Positions 23,525-37,579 of a stretch of 64,000 bases of DNA are shown here, in pieces. Both the position numbers and the translations under genes were made by a program. The stretch is taken from contig NC_092341.1 in assembly GCF_046630445.1 (NCBI RefSeq), positions 256,418,501 through 256,482,500 on the forward strand, written 5' to 3'. This DNA is from Rutidosis leptorrhynchoides. Its lineage: Eukaryota > Streptophyta > Magnoliopsida > Asterales > Asteraceae. Under the pieces are notes generated by a model. That model did not search any database and was not told the origin of the DNA. It was given only the letters and a program-made list of their open reading frames with translations. Every line of letters starts with the position of its first letter. Positions within the stretch are counted from its first letter, which is position 1.

Positions 23525-23830
23525 GCTTCCAAACACGGCTATGGCATGTTAACCCCCGAGGTGTTCCAAAAATGGCTATGGCATCACCCCCAAGTGTTCC
23601 AAAAATGGCTATGGCATCACTTGATCAATGTGTGAGTAAAACACGGCTATTACTCACCATAATGTGCACAAACACGGCTATGTGCAACAATTAATACGAG
23701 CAACAACGTGGGAGTAAAACACGGCTATTACTCGCCACCATATGCACAAACACGGCTATGTGCATAATTATCAATTGGACAAAACGGCTATGTCCCACAA
23801 CTATGGTCACAAAAACGGCTATGTGACACC
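23525..23830 (-). repeat. Array of nine hairpins with constant loop and variable stems, 3' LTR copy
   Basis: Nine occurrences of (A)AACACGGCTA or AAAACGGCTA (ATGGCTA in two), each flanked by short arms that are reverse complements of each other but differ between units. Examples: arms GTGAGTAA / TTACTCAC (23632-23657), TGCACA / TGTGCA (23665-23686), TATGCACA / TGTGCATA (about 23740-23765), GGACA / TGTCC (about 23777-23795), ATGG-TCACA / TGTGA-CA-CCAT (about 23804-23832). The first three units have only 3-bp CCA/TGG arms. On the sense (minus) strand the loop reads TAGCCGTGTT. The array lies over 1 kb downstream of the TATA box, so it would be in the transcript. Confidence 0.75.
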
Positions 23831-25045
23831 ATTACTACGGGCAACTAAATCATATGCATACATACATAGATATTCCACTCACAATATTAACCCTTCGCCA
23901 TTGGGGTTATATAATCCACATCACACGCCCATGTGATAACGTACACACAAAGTGTGCACCTCGCCAAGGTAGTCAACCAAAATGCACAACCGTGCCAATT
24001 GGACCTATACACAAGTCCAACAATTCCACCTATATGAGAAATGAGCTCTATAACCGAGAACCCCTTCACCCGACCCGCACCCATCCTACACATACATATG
24101 CATATAGGATATTAACACTCACCTTGTCGCCTTGAAGAATGCTACCGAATAATCTGCAATCGCCGATGGAATGTACCTAATCCATTTATCACATAACAAG
24201 TAACATAATTAGGGTGGATATACAAATCAACCCAAATTGACAACTAGTGAAATTTCAACCCAAATGCACTTCCAAGCACAAACCGCGCCCAAACTAATTA
24301 ATAATCACTAACATAAGTGAGAATGATCCTAATATGCCAATCAAACCCAATCATAGGTGTTAAACACCTATCTTGCCCAAAATGACACTTAAACCCTAAT
24401 TTGACCCATAATAAGTCAATATCACGCCATTAGCAAGTTTTGACACCAAAACATATTTAACTCGGTTCTATGCTTCAACTTAATCCATTTTAAGTTTATA
24501 AACCTTATTAAATCGGCAATTGAGTCATAATCATCAACAACCCTAATTTTGACTCTAGTCAAAATTAGTCAACCATAAGAACCCTAATGGTTTTCAAAAC
24601 ACCAATAATCACTAACACTAGTGATTATACACCATTTACAAGTCTTAAACATGGTTAAATCATTAACCAACCCAAAACCCGCCAAATATCAAAATAGCAA
24701 GTTTCCATAAACCCTCTTCATCAACCAAATGGGTTTTACAACTAACAATCTCAAACCCTAACTTGAATATCAAATCTAACAAATGAAATTCGGAGTTAGA
24801 ACTTACCAATACTACCAAAACATAGCTAGGAGCGAGATGAACAACTTTAAAACCCGAGCTTTGGTGAGAATCTAACTCCTTCTTCTCCAATTCAAGCTCT
24901 CTCACTCTAGAACCCTTCCTCTCTCTCTAGATATGGATAAGAGTGTTTGTGTGGGTGAGAAATGAGCTCCAATGGAGTTCTAGATCAGTTTTGATGACCC
25001 TAAACTGACCCTAAATGAAAAGACCAAAGTACCCCTCATTTAAAC

Positions 25046-25114
25046 CTTTTATAAAAGCTGAAAATTGCTTCTGACGCATTCGGAGCGCCGCGCCATAAGG
25101 TGGAGCGCCGCTCC
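25046..25114 (-). promoter_or_regulatory. Gag-only element LTR core promoter with CpG cassette
   Basis: The minus strand has GCTTTTATAAAAGG (25046-25058). About 20 bp upstream in the sense of transcription is a GC-rich near-palindrome pair (GGAGCGCCGCGCC and GGAGCGCCGCTCC, 25082-25114). In the 5' LTR (31249-31318) the TATA box is degraded to TTTTAAAAAA. Confidence 0.5.
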
Positions 25115-25849
25115 AACCTTCAGGTTAGTTTTCAGTTTCTTGTTTTGGCCATAACTTTTTGAACGTAGCTCCGTTTTCGATGAATCAAATATCGTTGGAA
25201 ACATAATAAGATTTTCTTTCCAATGGTAAGGCTTTGAAACATCAACTAAAACTTTATTTGGGGTTGAAAAGATACGTACACACCTTGTCACTTCAGACAA
25301 CGTCCAGTTTCCATCGACTTTCGAGCAAGCAACACGTACATGCTGCGTACACTTCATACACGCATCGTACACCATAAATACATTATGTACAATAAATATT
25401 TGGGTCTTACAACTCTCCCCCACTTAAACTCGATCACGTCCTCGTGATCTTCTCCACTTAACCAATCCGGAACTACTCAACGGCCCTCAATCCTAAGTTC
25501 CAATCCGAACTTTCCTAGACAATTCTTCCCAATGAATCACCTTTAACAACTAAAATCGTCACCCGTGATTTATCAAAACCACTATCCGAGCACTAAAACC
25601 TGCTCTTTTCCCCATATCGGGAAAAACTCAACCAATCTCGTACCGAGATATCAATTCCTTAGCGTACCTTTACCAAGGACAACGCTAAAAGTGACCAAGT
25701 CTCAACCTAAAGTGAACGATCCGAACGTTGAAGATCGAACCACATGAATCCTTACGGATTACACTTACCACTAAACATCCTTTGTAGTGCGCAATACAAC
25801 CAATACGCCACTATCCTAACATCATAAGCAACAGCTAAAACCAAAAGCG

Positions 25850-25935
25850 CCCAAAACGACTATGGCAACGCTAAACCTAAGGTGTACAAAATCGACTATT
25901 GTCACGCCATTAACAACATGTGAGCGAAACACGGC
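25850..25935 (-). repeat. Three further hairpin-loop units in the internal region
   Basis: Loops AAACGACTA, AATCGACTA and AACACGGCTA. Arms: GCCCA / TGGC, GTG-TA-CAA / TTG-T-CAC, and GTGAGCGA / TCGCCTCAC (one bulge). They extend the LTR array pattern into the internal region. Confidence 0.55.
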
Positions 25936-26125
25936 TATCGCCTCACTAATCCGACGACATGGTCCCCACGACCCCAACATCGGCATATAAAACCACCGTT
26001 AGTTCACACAACGTGGTCCTTACGACTCCACCATTGGCGTATAAAACAACCAATAGATCACACATCCAACAACATGAAGGCTGGCAGAAAACTACACGTG
26101 ACCCACTTCCCAAATCTCAACACCG

Positions 26126-26390
26126 GATGAAGTCAGCGGACCCCGTCAACGGTCATGCTTCACCGATATAACACTACACCCATGATGAAGTCAGCGGACC
26201 CCGAAGGTCATGCTTCACCAATCAACGATCTCATGATGAAGTCAGCGGACCCCGAAGGTCATGCTCCACCAATCAACGATCCCATGATGAAGTTAGCGGA
26301 CCCTGAAGGTCATGCTTCATCAATCACCAATACCATGATGAAGTCAGCGGACCTCGAAGGTCATGCTTCATCAATCAACACCCTTTTAGC
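26126..26390. repeat. Tandem array, five units of 51-58 bp, with hairpin potential
   Basis: Units begin GATGAAGTCAGCGGAC at about 26126, 26184, 26235, 26286 and 26338. Each unit can fold twice: outer arms TGAAG / CTTCA (ATGAAG / CTTCAT in units 4 and 5) and inner arms GGACC / GGTC. The plus frame reads as a repeated peptide (MMKSADPEGHASPIND), but on the antisense strand of the element, so a protein is unlikely. Confidence 0.8.
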
Positions 26391-27439
26391 CTCGAACGAC
26401 GAGTAGCGTAACATCGCGCTCTGCTTCGCCATAGTGAATCCTAACGGATACTACTAACCATTCACACAATCGAGCAAGAACCACCTATATCAAACATAGG
26501 CACAAAACATTAATTCTCTAAAAGAGGATCCGATACGCCCATCCCTTAACCGAGGGATTTCACCTTGCTCGCCATACCACCTTGGTGATAATTCAAATCC
26601 AAAATCATAGGTACAATTTAACCGAAATTGTACTCTACCACAAATCGACCAAATCTAGGTCCCGACACAAATTTCGGATCTACCAAAAGCATTGTCCGAA
26701 ATCTCACACTAAAACCTCCGCGTGCGGGAGTGTAACTCCCCCACTTGGAACTACGTTCCATAACCGCATCTCGTACACCCGCACAATGCTACCAAAGGTA
26801 GACTTTACCAATAATTGGGTTCGCACGGCCCATCACCACGTCTTGCTTCAACTTTGAGCATACCAAGGATCCTAACCTATCCTTAAACACTTCGAACGAA
26901 AAGTGTACCACAAAATTGCACGAACTATACACTCGCAATCATCCAATTGCTTTAGTTTGTCGAATTTCACCCGATCACTCATGTACCTAAGGGTTTCACT
27001 TCGGTACCCTAAGTACAATGTAACCGCAACACAATCAGAGTCGAACACCACGCTAGTAGGTATAAAAAGGCACCTAATGTCGCGTCACGTAGACTCCTTT
27101 ACCAACATACATCGAGATCAATACTCGATTTCAAGAGTTTCAATCCACCCGACGAACCTCATGGTTCATCAACTTCAACACGAAAGCGAACACGCGCTTA
27201 ATGACCAAACACCAAAACCCATTCCCATGGCTTGGTAGAAACATTTCCCAAATACTAAGGAATGCTTGGTTGCACCAAGTCTTACGCCCTTCGCTCAACA
27301 ATCAAACGCCACCATAGGGTACTTCCATTAGGAACGTCACCCTTAACACTAACATGCACAACACAATGCATTTAACAACCAAACTCAAACGACACTTAAT
27401 AAATAATCAAAGGACATATTTATTAAAATGAAACGTACC

Positions 27440-28381
27440 TTAACATCTCCTTGTCGCACCCATCCCCGCTAACTTGGGACATTCCGACTTACGATGTCCT
27501 TCTTTTTGGCAAATGAAGCACACCATGCCATCACCCTTTGGTACCGAACATTCCCAAGACTTGTGGCCCCTCACGCCACAATTGTAACACCTAGACACAC
27601 TAGAATCCGATATACCCGTCCGTGTACCACCCGTGCTCATGCTCGGACCCTTAGTCCTCTTAGTTAGAGCACCATAAGAAACAACCCTTCTCTCACTTGA
27701 AGGTTCACCAACCTTCGATCGCGAATACGACTCGAAACCTCTAGCCGTGGCGAATAACTCAGCAAATGATTTCGCCTGAACTCTGCTAATCTTACTCTTC
27801 AAGTCATCATTCAAGGTTCGATAGAAATCCTGCATCAACAAATGATCATTCCCCAAATACTCCGGGCAAAAACGAGCCTTCGCCATAAAGGTCGTCTTGA
27901 GAGTATTTAAATCCATAGAACCTTGTTGCAAATTTCGCAACTCATTACGTATTTCCGACAAATCGGCTGAAGTTCGGAACTCCTCGAAGAATTTCTTCTT
28001 AAACTCGTCCCACGATAAAGCCATACACGTTTCACCACCGACAAGATCAATCTTACCAACCAACCAATCCCTCACCCTACCCCGCAACAAACTAGTAGCG
28101 AGTCTTATCCTCTTCTCGGGAGGGCAATCAATAGTACGAAAATACCCTTCGACATCCGAGATCCAAGTTGTGCTTATCAAAGGATCCGGTTTCCCGTAAT
28201 ACATCGGGGGTTTAGTCCTCATGAAGCTCTTAAGACAACGCTCCATTTCACCACTACTTTGAAGTTCGGAATACTTCCTATCCATTTCTTCTCGAAACGC
28301 ACTCATTTGCTCCACAACGGCGGCCGCAACTCTAGCATTAAACTCAGCGTTGTTCATCTCGATCCCATTTCCCGTCGCCAT
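27440..28381 (-). CDS. gag: Retrotransposon gag protein with two CCHC zinc knuckles
   Basis: A single intact frame of 313 residues from the ATG at 28381 (MATGNGIEMNNAEF); the open frame extends upstream to 28606, but the gag-like part begins here. Residues about 50-200 form the Ty3-type retrotransposon gag domain (PPMYYGKPDPL, WISDVEGYF, LLRGRVRDWL, SWDEFKKKFFEEF). Two knuckles follow: CYNCGVRGHKSWEC (about 265-278) and CFICQKEGHRKSEC (about 288-301). The stop comes right after. It would bind and package element RNA into particles using a partner's enzymes. It is the only intact mobile-element ORF in the window, consistent with a recently active gag-only element. Confidence 0.88.
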   Translation of the reverse strand: MATGNGIEMNNAEFNARVAAAVVEQMSAFREEMDRKYSELQSSGEMERCLKSFMRTKPPMYYGKPDPLISTTWISDVEGYFRTIDCPPEKRIRLATSLLRGRVRDWLVGKIDLVGGETCMALSWDEFKKKFFEEFRTSADLSEIRNELRNLQQGSMDLNTLKTTFMAKARFCPEYLGNDHLLMQDFYRTLNDDLKSKISRVQAKSFAELFATARGFESYSRSKVGEPSSERRVVSYGALTKRTKGPSMSTGGTRTGISDSSVSRCYNCGVRGHKSWECSVPKGDGMVCFICQKEGHRKSECPKLAGMGATRRC

Positions 28382-28811
28382 TCTAAGGAATGCAAAGTGA
28401 TTAGACCACGAACGTATAAAATCACACGCACAACACCGCCCCATCTTGCTAAACATTCGTCGTACATCACTTGTTAGACACGATTTGCACCCGTAATAAG
28501 GTTTGCAAGTCCTTATTACGCATACGCGCCGTATCGACTCGTTAGTACAACGACCGCCTCGCTTGATGATATATGCAACCGCAAACACAAACAAAACATA
28601 ACACAAGAATCATTATCACAGCACAATAGCATATTAATAATATCCGCATTACTAATATAAACGTTAGTCAACCTATAAACAAGGCACTAACTAAACCCAT
28701 TCTGACCCGTAATCCTACAAGTCCCGCAACAAATTTAGCACACACAAAAGTCTAAGCCTAGGCACCTATCTCAAGTCACCTAAATCCCTTAGACCATGCT
28801 CTGATACCACT
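28382..28811 (-). other. Leader and primer-binding site of the gag-only element
   Basis: 430 bp between the 5' LTR and gag. The tRNA-iMet-type site TGGTATCAGAGC lies 3 bp from the LTR. No other feature is seen. Confidence 0.7.
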
Positions 28812-29537
28812 TGTAACAACCCAACCCGTTAACCAACCAATAACGCGGAATAAAAAAAAATTTCTTTGTGCAGCAAATGGCGCGGCGCGCCATGACCCCG
28901 CGCGGCACGCCAAAGGGCCTGGACAGGCTGCTGTCCCAAAAAGTCCCAAATGCGAAAATGTTTGACCACTTCCCGACACATTTAGACTAAACGGTTTTCA
29001 CAACATATTATAATAGTTAAAACTAACACGTTCCATCAATAAAAAGGGTTTTACGACACCGGGCCCACATATGCCCAAATTACCCTTTAAGTACCAATTT
29101 TAAGTTTTCGACCACACGACTTTTAACACAAAATAAAGTTGAGCATGGCGATTGGGGATACGCTACCCAATCCTAATCAATCCAAAAGCAAGCCTTCTAA
29201 AGCAACAACGCGAGTCCACTAGTCCCATGCTTACCCGAGCCACCGCATCCATACAAATCTATAAAAAGGTAAACAACGAGAGGGTAAGCTAACGCTTAGT
29301 GAGTGAGAATATACTACATACATATATATGCATAAAATGGACACGCCACACAAAACCAAATACCGCATACCGGAGCATCCAAGCATAAAGGCAAGCTAGT
29401 CTAAGCATACCGTAAGATCACTAAGCAACGAGCTAAAGATACATCAACAAAATATAAGTTCACCAACAACGATGTGAACAATGCCAATAAGCTACACCCG
29501 GAGGGTTAGCTACATCACGACAATACAACATTATATG

Positions 29538-29540
<3 letters not shown>

Positions 29541-29618
<78 letters not shown>
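29541..29618. repeat. (AT)n microsatellite in 5' LTR
   Basis: About 39 AT units, twice the length at the matching site of the other LTR. Confidence 0.95.
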
Positions 29619-29620
<2 letters not shown>

Positions 29621-29726
29621 ATAACATAATTTGCTTACGCTTACAACACAATAACCATGGTTAACCAAATCTTCGCAAGGGAATGACTTCGCGAAACAAG
29701 TTATCGATGTTCATAACAACCGTTAG

Positions 29727-30031
29727 CTTCCAAACACGGCTATGGCATGCTAACCCCCGAGGTGTTCCAAAAACGGCTATGGCATCACCCCCAAGTGTTC
29801 TAAAAACGGCTATGGCATCACTTGATCAATGTGTGAGTAAAACACGGCTATTACTCACCATCATGTGCACAATCACGGCTATGTGCAACAATTAATACGA
29901 GCAACAACGTGGGAGTAAAACACGGCTATTACTCGCCACCATATTCACAAACACGGCTATGTACATAATTATTAATTGGACAAAACGGCTATATCCCACA
30001 ACTATGGTCACAAAAACGGCTATGTGACACC
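29727..30031 (-). repeat. Hairpin array, 5' LTR copy
   Basis: The same nine units as at 23525-23830. Units 2 and 3 have the loop AAAACGGCTA here where the other LTR has AAAATGGCTA, a CpG-to-TpG type change. Two arms are damaged (ATTCACA / TGTACAT and GGACA / TATCC), whereas the matching arms in the other LTR still pair. Confidence 0.75.
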
Positions 30032-31618
30032 ATTACTACGGGAAACTAAATCATATGCATACATACATAGATATTCCACTCACAATATTAACCCTTCGCC
30101 ATTGGGGTTATATAATCCACATCACACGCCCATGTGATAACGTACACACAAAGTTTGCACCTCGCCAAGGTAGTCAACCAAAACGCACAATCGTGCCAAT
30201 TGGACCTATACACAAGTCCAACAATTCCACCTATATGAGAAGTGAGCTCTATAACCGAGAACCCCTTCACCCGACCCGCACCCATCCTACACATACATAT
30301 GCATATAGGATATTAACACTCACCTTGTCACCTTGAAGAATGCTACCGAATAATCTGCAATCGCCGATGGAATGTACCTAATCCATTTATCACATAACAA
30401 GTAACACAATTAATGTGGATATACAAATCAACCCAAATTGACAACTAGTGAAATTTCGACCCAAATGCACTTCCAAGCACAAACCGCGTCCAAACTAACC
30501 AATAATCACTAACACAAGTGAGAATGGTCTTAATATGCCAATCAAACCCAATCATAGGTGTTAAACACCTATCTTGCCCAAAATGACACTTAAACCCTAA
30601 TTTGACCCATAAGAAGTCAATATCACGCCATTAGCAAGTTTTGACACCAAAACATATTTAACTCGGTTCTATGCTTCAACTTAATCCATTTGAAGTTTAT
30701 AAACCTTATTAAATCGGCAATTGAGTCATAATCATCAACAAATCCTAATTTTTACTCTAGTCAAAATTAGTCAACCATAAGAACCCTAATGGTTTCCAAA
30801 ACACCAATAATCACTAACACTAGTGATTATACACCATTTACAAGTCTTAAACATGGTTAAATCATTAACCAACCCAAAACCTGCCAAATATCAAAATATC
30901 AAGTTTCCATAAACCCTCTTCATCAACCAAATGGGTTTTACAACTAACAATCTCAAACCCTAACTTGGATATCAAATCTAACAAATGAAATTCGGAGTTA
31001 GAACTTACCAATACTACCAAAACATAGCTAGGAGCGAGATGAACAACTTTAAAACCTGAGCTTTGGTGAGAATCCAACTCCTTCTTCTCCAATTCAAGCT
31101 CTCTCACTCTAGAACCCTTCCTCTCTCTCTAGATATGGATAAGAGTGTTTGTGTGGGTGAGAAATGAGCTCCAATGGAGTTCTAGATCAGTTTTGGTGAC
31201 CCTAACCCGACCCTAAATGAAAAGACCAAAGTACCCCTCATTTAAACCTTTTAAAAAATCTGAAAATTGCTTCTGCCGCATTCGGAGCGCCGCGCCATAA
31301 GGTGGAGCGCCGCTCCAACCTTCAGGTCAGTTTTCAGTTTCTTGTTTTGGCCATAACTTTTTGACCGTAGCTCCGTTTTCAATGAATCAAATATCGTTGA
31401 AAACGTAATAAGATTTTCTTTCCAATGGTAAGGCTTCAAAACATCAACTCAAACTTTATTTGGGGCTGAAAAGATACGTACACACCTTGTCACTTCAGAC
31501 AACGTCTAGTTTCCTTCGACGTTCGAGCAAGCAACACGTACATGCTGCGTACACTTCATACACGCATCGTACACCATAAATACATTATGTACAATAAATA
31601 TTTGGGTCTTACACATTA

Positions 31619-32713
31619 CTTAATCTTAAGTGTGGGGGATGGTATAAATTCTCACGGGTATTCAAACAGTATTCAACTTGGCTCACTTTCATAATTTAAT
31701 GGGAAATTTTAAAATTTTTTGAAATAAAAGTCTTAACGAAAAAGCCAAGTGTGGGGGATTTTACTAATCTTTTCGAATTACTATCACCAAATTTTGCTAA
31801 GAAAAATGTTTAAAATACTTTTGGCTTGAAAGGAAAAAGAATAATGTCACTAAACCTAAAGGATGTATCTAGTCCATCCTTGAAGGAAGTAAAGTCTTCC
31901 GAATGTTACCTTACTTGATATAGCAAACTTCCTAAACTATGTCATTTCATACCAATATCATTTCACGATATAAAGGTAAAGTGGGAAGGGAAAGTCTTGA
32001 ACTTTCAAACCCGAAAATAAACTTGGTAGGGTAAATCCAAGTCGCTATCCAGTGTAAGACCGATTACGGTGAATAAGCTGGAGCAAGATCTGTCCCACGC
32101 GATAGCTTAGTCTTCGCAGTTTTAACCCTTGAATTAAAATGTACAAATTGTCATGAAAGACCGATATTAATATCGCGTCAGGGGGCACCCGGTTAAGAGT
32201 TCCATGATACTACAATCATGGGGGCGGATAGCTTGCTAATCGCCGACTGAGACTTCGGTTTTCAGTTACCCTCAACCAGAATTTGAGGTTAAAACCAGAA
32301 AACGTGTCTAGTTTAAAACTAGCATTGACATTTTAAAAAAAAAAACTTAAAACGTTTTCTCAAGATCCACTTTTCCCTAAGGATCCAAATTTTTAAGAAC
32401 TTTCACCAAAGTTCGTTTCTCCCAAAAATCCAAATGTGTGCGTGTGATTCATAAATTCTGTATGTACCTCAACGTGTGAGTATTCCATTTGTGTATTATG
32501 TGTTTCATATAGCGTGAGTTTGGTGTTCCAAAAAAACGTGTGTGTTTCGTGTACTTCGTGTGACTAGTGTAAACTTGTGTACTATATCGTGTGAGTATGA
32601 TTCCTATTATTGTGTTCTCCAATAAATTTGTGTGTATTCTATTTTGTGCTCTTTATTAGTATTTTTGAAACAAGACTTGCTTGAGGACAAGCAAGAGTTA
32701 AGTGTGGGGGATT
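31619..32713 (+). other. 3' internal region of the Athila/Tat-like element
   Basis: About 1.1 kb with no ORF of note. AGTGTGGGGGAT occurs three times (31628-31641, 31748-31760 and 32700-32712), the last being the polypurine tract against the right LTR. Repeated polypurine-like motifs upstream of the true one are usual in this lineage. Confidence 0.65.
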
Positions 32714-34551
32714 TGATATTGCTCAAATTAGACATATCTTTAGTCGCAATATCAAGTTCTATCGTTGTTTATTTCGTGTGTAAACATAGTATTTTCATTT
32801 GTATTCCATTTTATTGTAAAATAGTTAGAATCATTGTGTAATTGAAGAAATATGGAAGATTTTGGATGATACTACTCAGAGATCGAAAACAAGTCAAAAA
32901 GTCGATGAATAGTAGAGTGGGCTAAGGAGTGCGCCAAAGAGTGCGCCACGGGTGTGCGCTCAGCTCACTCGTCCAAATTTTGATCAGAGAATTCTGGGAT
33001 CGAAAACAAGTCAAAAAGCATGAATAGTAGAGTGCGCCAAGGAGTGCGCTCAGCGCACTTTCTCCGCGCACTCTGACGTGTAAAGCAGATCTGAACGTGC
33101 AACTCGAGCTGTAAAGTGGAATTGTGGTAGGTGAACAGTGCTCGCCGCGCACGTGCTTTTGTGCGCTCGGCGCACCCTACTTTCCAGCTACTGTTCAGCC
33201 TTTTTAAACCCCTTTTCAGCTTCATTCTTGAGACACCACTACACAGTCATTTTCAGAGGCAGAGGTTACGATTCAAGGTGATCCTTGGAGTAATCCAGGA
33301 TCACCTAATCCATCATTTCAATCCGGAATCAAGAATCATCAGGATCATCATCCAAGATTGCTTCAAGAGGTCGATTCTTGTTAGTTCAATGAATTCTATC
33401 TTTGTTTCCAGTTTGTTATTGTCTTTAATTATGATTGTTAGCTAGTTCTTTTTATGCTTGCCTAGATAAATAACCGAGATGTTGATTGTTTACTTTTGTT
33501 GATTGATTGTTCTTATGGATGATAGTTTGATGTTTGAATAAAAGAACCATTCTTGTTAAGTTTAATCTTTTCGATTCAATTAGTTAGTATACTTATTCAA
33601 CTAAGAAACATCATCTTGTTGATTTAGTATATCGGTTTACACCTAGTGACAAGTGTTTGCCCGTCTTTGACCAAAAGGGGTAAGTTACGTTCAAACGGTT
33701 AATCTCTATAGGAATGTAAGAACGACTCTTGTAGATACTTTTGGATAGCTAAATTGATATGTGTAGTTGTCTAGGAGAACGATCAATTCCCTAGAATATG
33801 TTATACATATTTTCACTACTCAATTCCATATAGCTAATAGGTGTTAGAAATTTGCCTTATCTAGTGACGTTTATAGGGATCCTATTACTACACTTAATTG
33901 ATTACTTGGGTTGGGTGAATTGAGCATTTAACTGGACCAAGGGAATGAACTAAGCTAAACCATTAGTTGACATAGGAGTGGGTCATGATCAACACATCAT
34001 TGGCATGATCATCATTCAAGTCTTTAGGCTACTTGAATTAATTGATTACAAATAGGAGGTCTTAGATGACAAGAACATCACTTGCGTCGTGTAATCCCGT
34101 TTGAGTGTTTGCACAAGACTACTCTTGGTAAACCAATTAATTAGTTCTCGTACGTAGTCAATCAATCCAGTCTTAATCCTAAAACAACAATCAACATTCG
34201 AGGTTAAAAAGTCTAGACGAGCATATTTGTTTAATTTGATATAAAAACTATCTTTTCATTTTTTATAAATCTAAAATACCAAAAATATTGTCCTTTAAAC
34301 TTATTCCTTTATTGATTTGTCCATCGTTAAATGGCAACCCAATATCTTGTATTTGTTTGATTTCATTTTATCTAGTTAAAACTCAATTTAGTTTATACAA
34401 TCTTAACTTGCACATATAACTGTCCTTGGAACGATACACGGATTTTACCATTATCTATACTACTACACGATTGGGTACACTGCCCGTTAGTGTGTGTAAT
34501 CTTTAAAACCGGTGTTTTCCATACAACAATTCATATACTACATTTCACACA
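32714..34551 (+). mobile_element. Athila/Tat-like 3' LTR
   Basis: Nearly identical to 19565-21390, including both CpG blocks and the TATA-like site. The one notable difference is an extra tract near 32925-32955 (a duplicated AGTGCGCC-type segment). Confidence 0.87.
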
Positions 34552-34554
34552 TAA

Positions 34555-37579
<3,025 letters not shown>

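Larger units (their letters stand above)
22655..25411 (-). mobile_element. Gag-only element, 3' LTR (2.76 kb)
   Basis: Contains a CpG-rich block near its 3' edge (22718-22755), an (AT)n run (23392-23427), the hairpin array (23525-23830) and a core promoter (25046-25114). The many short open frames along it are mirrored in the other LTR and have no protein character. Confidence 0.9.
25412..27439 (-). other. Non-coding replacement of pol in the gag-only element, with repeat arrays
   Basis: About 2 kb between the polypurine tract and the gag stop. It has no reverse transcriptase, integrase or protease motif in any frame. It holds three further hairpin-type units (25850-25935) and a 51-58-bp tandem array (26126-26390); the rest is low in recognisable features. 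It runs antisense-rich in short open frames that have no protein-like composition. Confidence 0.7.
22655..31613 (-). mobile_element. Gag-only LTR retrotransposon (TR-GAG type), 8.96 kb
   Basis: LTRs are 22655-25411 and 28812-31613, both TGTAACAACCC...GGGTCTTACA, with a perfect 5-bp duplication CATTA (22650-22654 and 31614-31618). On the minus strand the 5' LTR is the right one. The primer-binding site TGGTATCAGAGC (plus complement about 28797-28808) and a purine tract AGTGGGGGAGAGT (complement 25412-25424) sit where expected. Internal coding is a single gag gene (27440-28381); pol is replaced by about 2 kb of non-coding, repeat-rich DNA. The two LTRs are very similar, so insertion is fairly recent. 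It lies inside the Athila/Tat-like element. Confidence 0.92.
28812..31613 (-). mobile_element. Gag-only element, 5' LTR (2.80 kb)
   Basis: Nearly identical to 22655-25411 over its full length, differing mainly by scattered substitutions and the length of the (AT)n run. It carries the second copy of the hairpin array (29727-30031). Confidence 0.9.
19565..34554 (+). mobile_element. Athila/Tat-like non-autonomous LTR element (with nested gag-only element)
   Basis: LTRs are 19565-21390 and 32714-34551, both starting TGATATTG and nearly identical. The target duplication ATAAC is at 19560-19564 and 34555-34559. A primer-binding site resembling the 3' end of tRNA-Asp (TGCGCCGCTGCCGGGGA, 21401-21417) follows the left LTR, and the polypurine tract AAGTGTGGGGGATT (about 32700-32713) precedes the right LTR. 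These are hallmarks of Athila/Tat-lineage Ty3 elements on the plus strand. Removing the nested element leaves only about 2.4 kb of internal DNA with one ORF and no pol. Three extra bases (TAA) lie between the right LTR's CACA end and the duplication; their origin is unclear. Confidence 0.85.

Noticed and set aside
23525-23830. CRISPR array
   Set aside because: The constant part is a 10-base loop with variable pairing arms, unit spacing is irregular, and the host is a plant.
23854-24135. 93-codon frame conserved between two places (also 30055-30336)
   Set aside because: The two places are the LTRs of one element. Conservation is due to LTR identity, and the frame is antisense to the element.
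26155-26406. Repeat protein with MMKSADPEGHASPIND units
   Set aside because: It is on the antisense strand of the element, and the repeat is better explained as hairpin-forming DNA.
27382-28606. Gag protein starting at 28606
   Set aside because: The first 75 codons of that frame have no gag-like character; the ATG at 28381 starts the recognisable protein.
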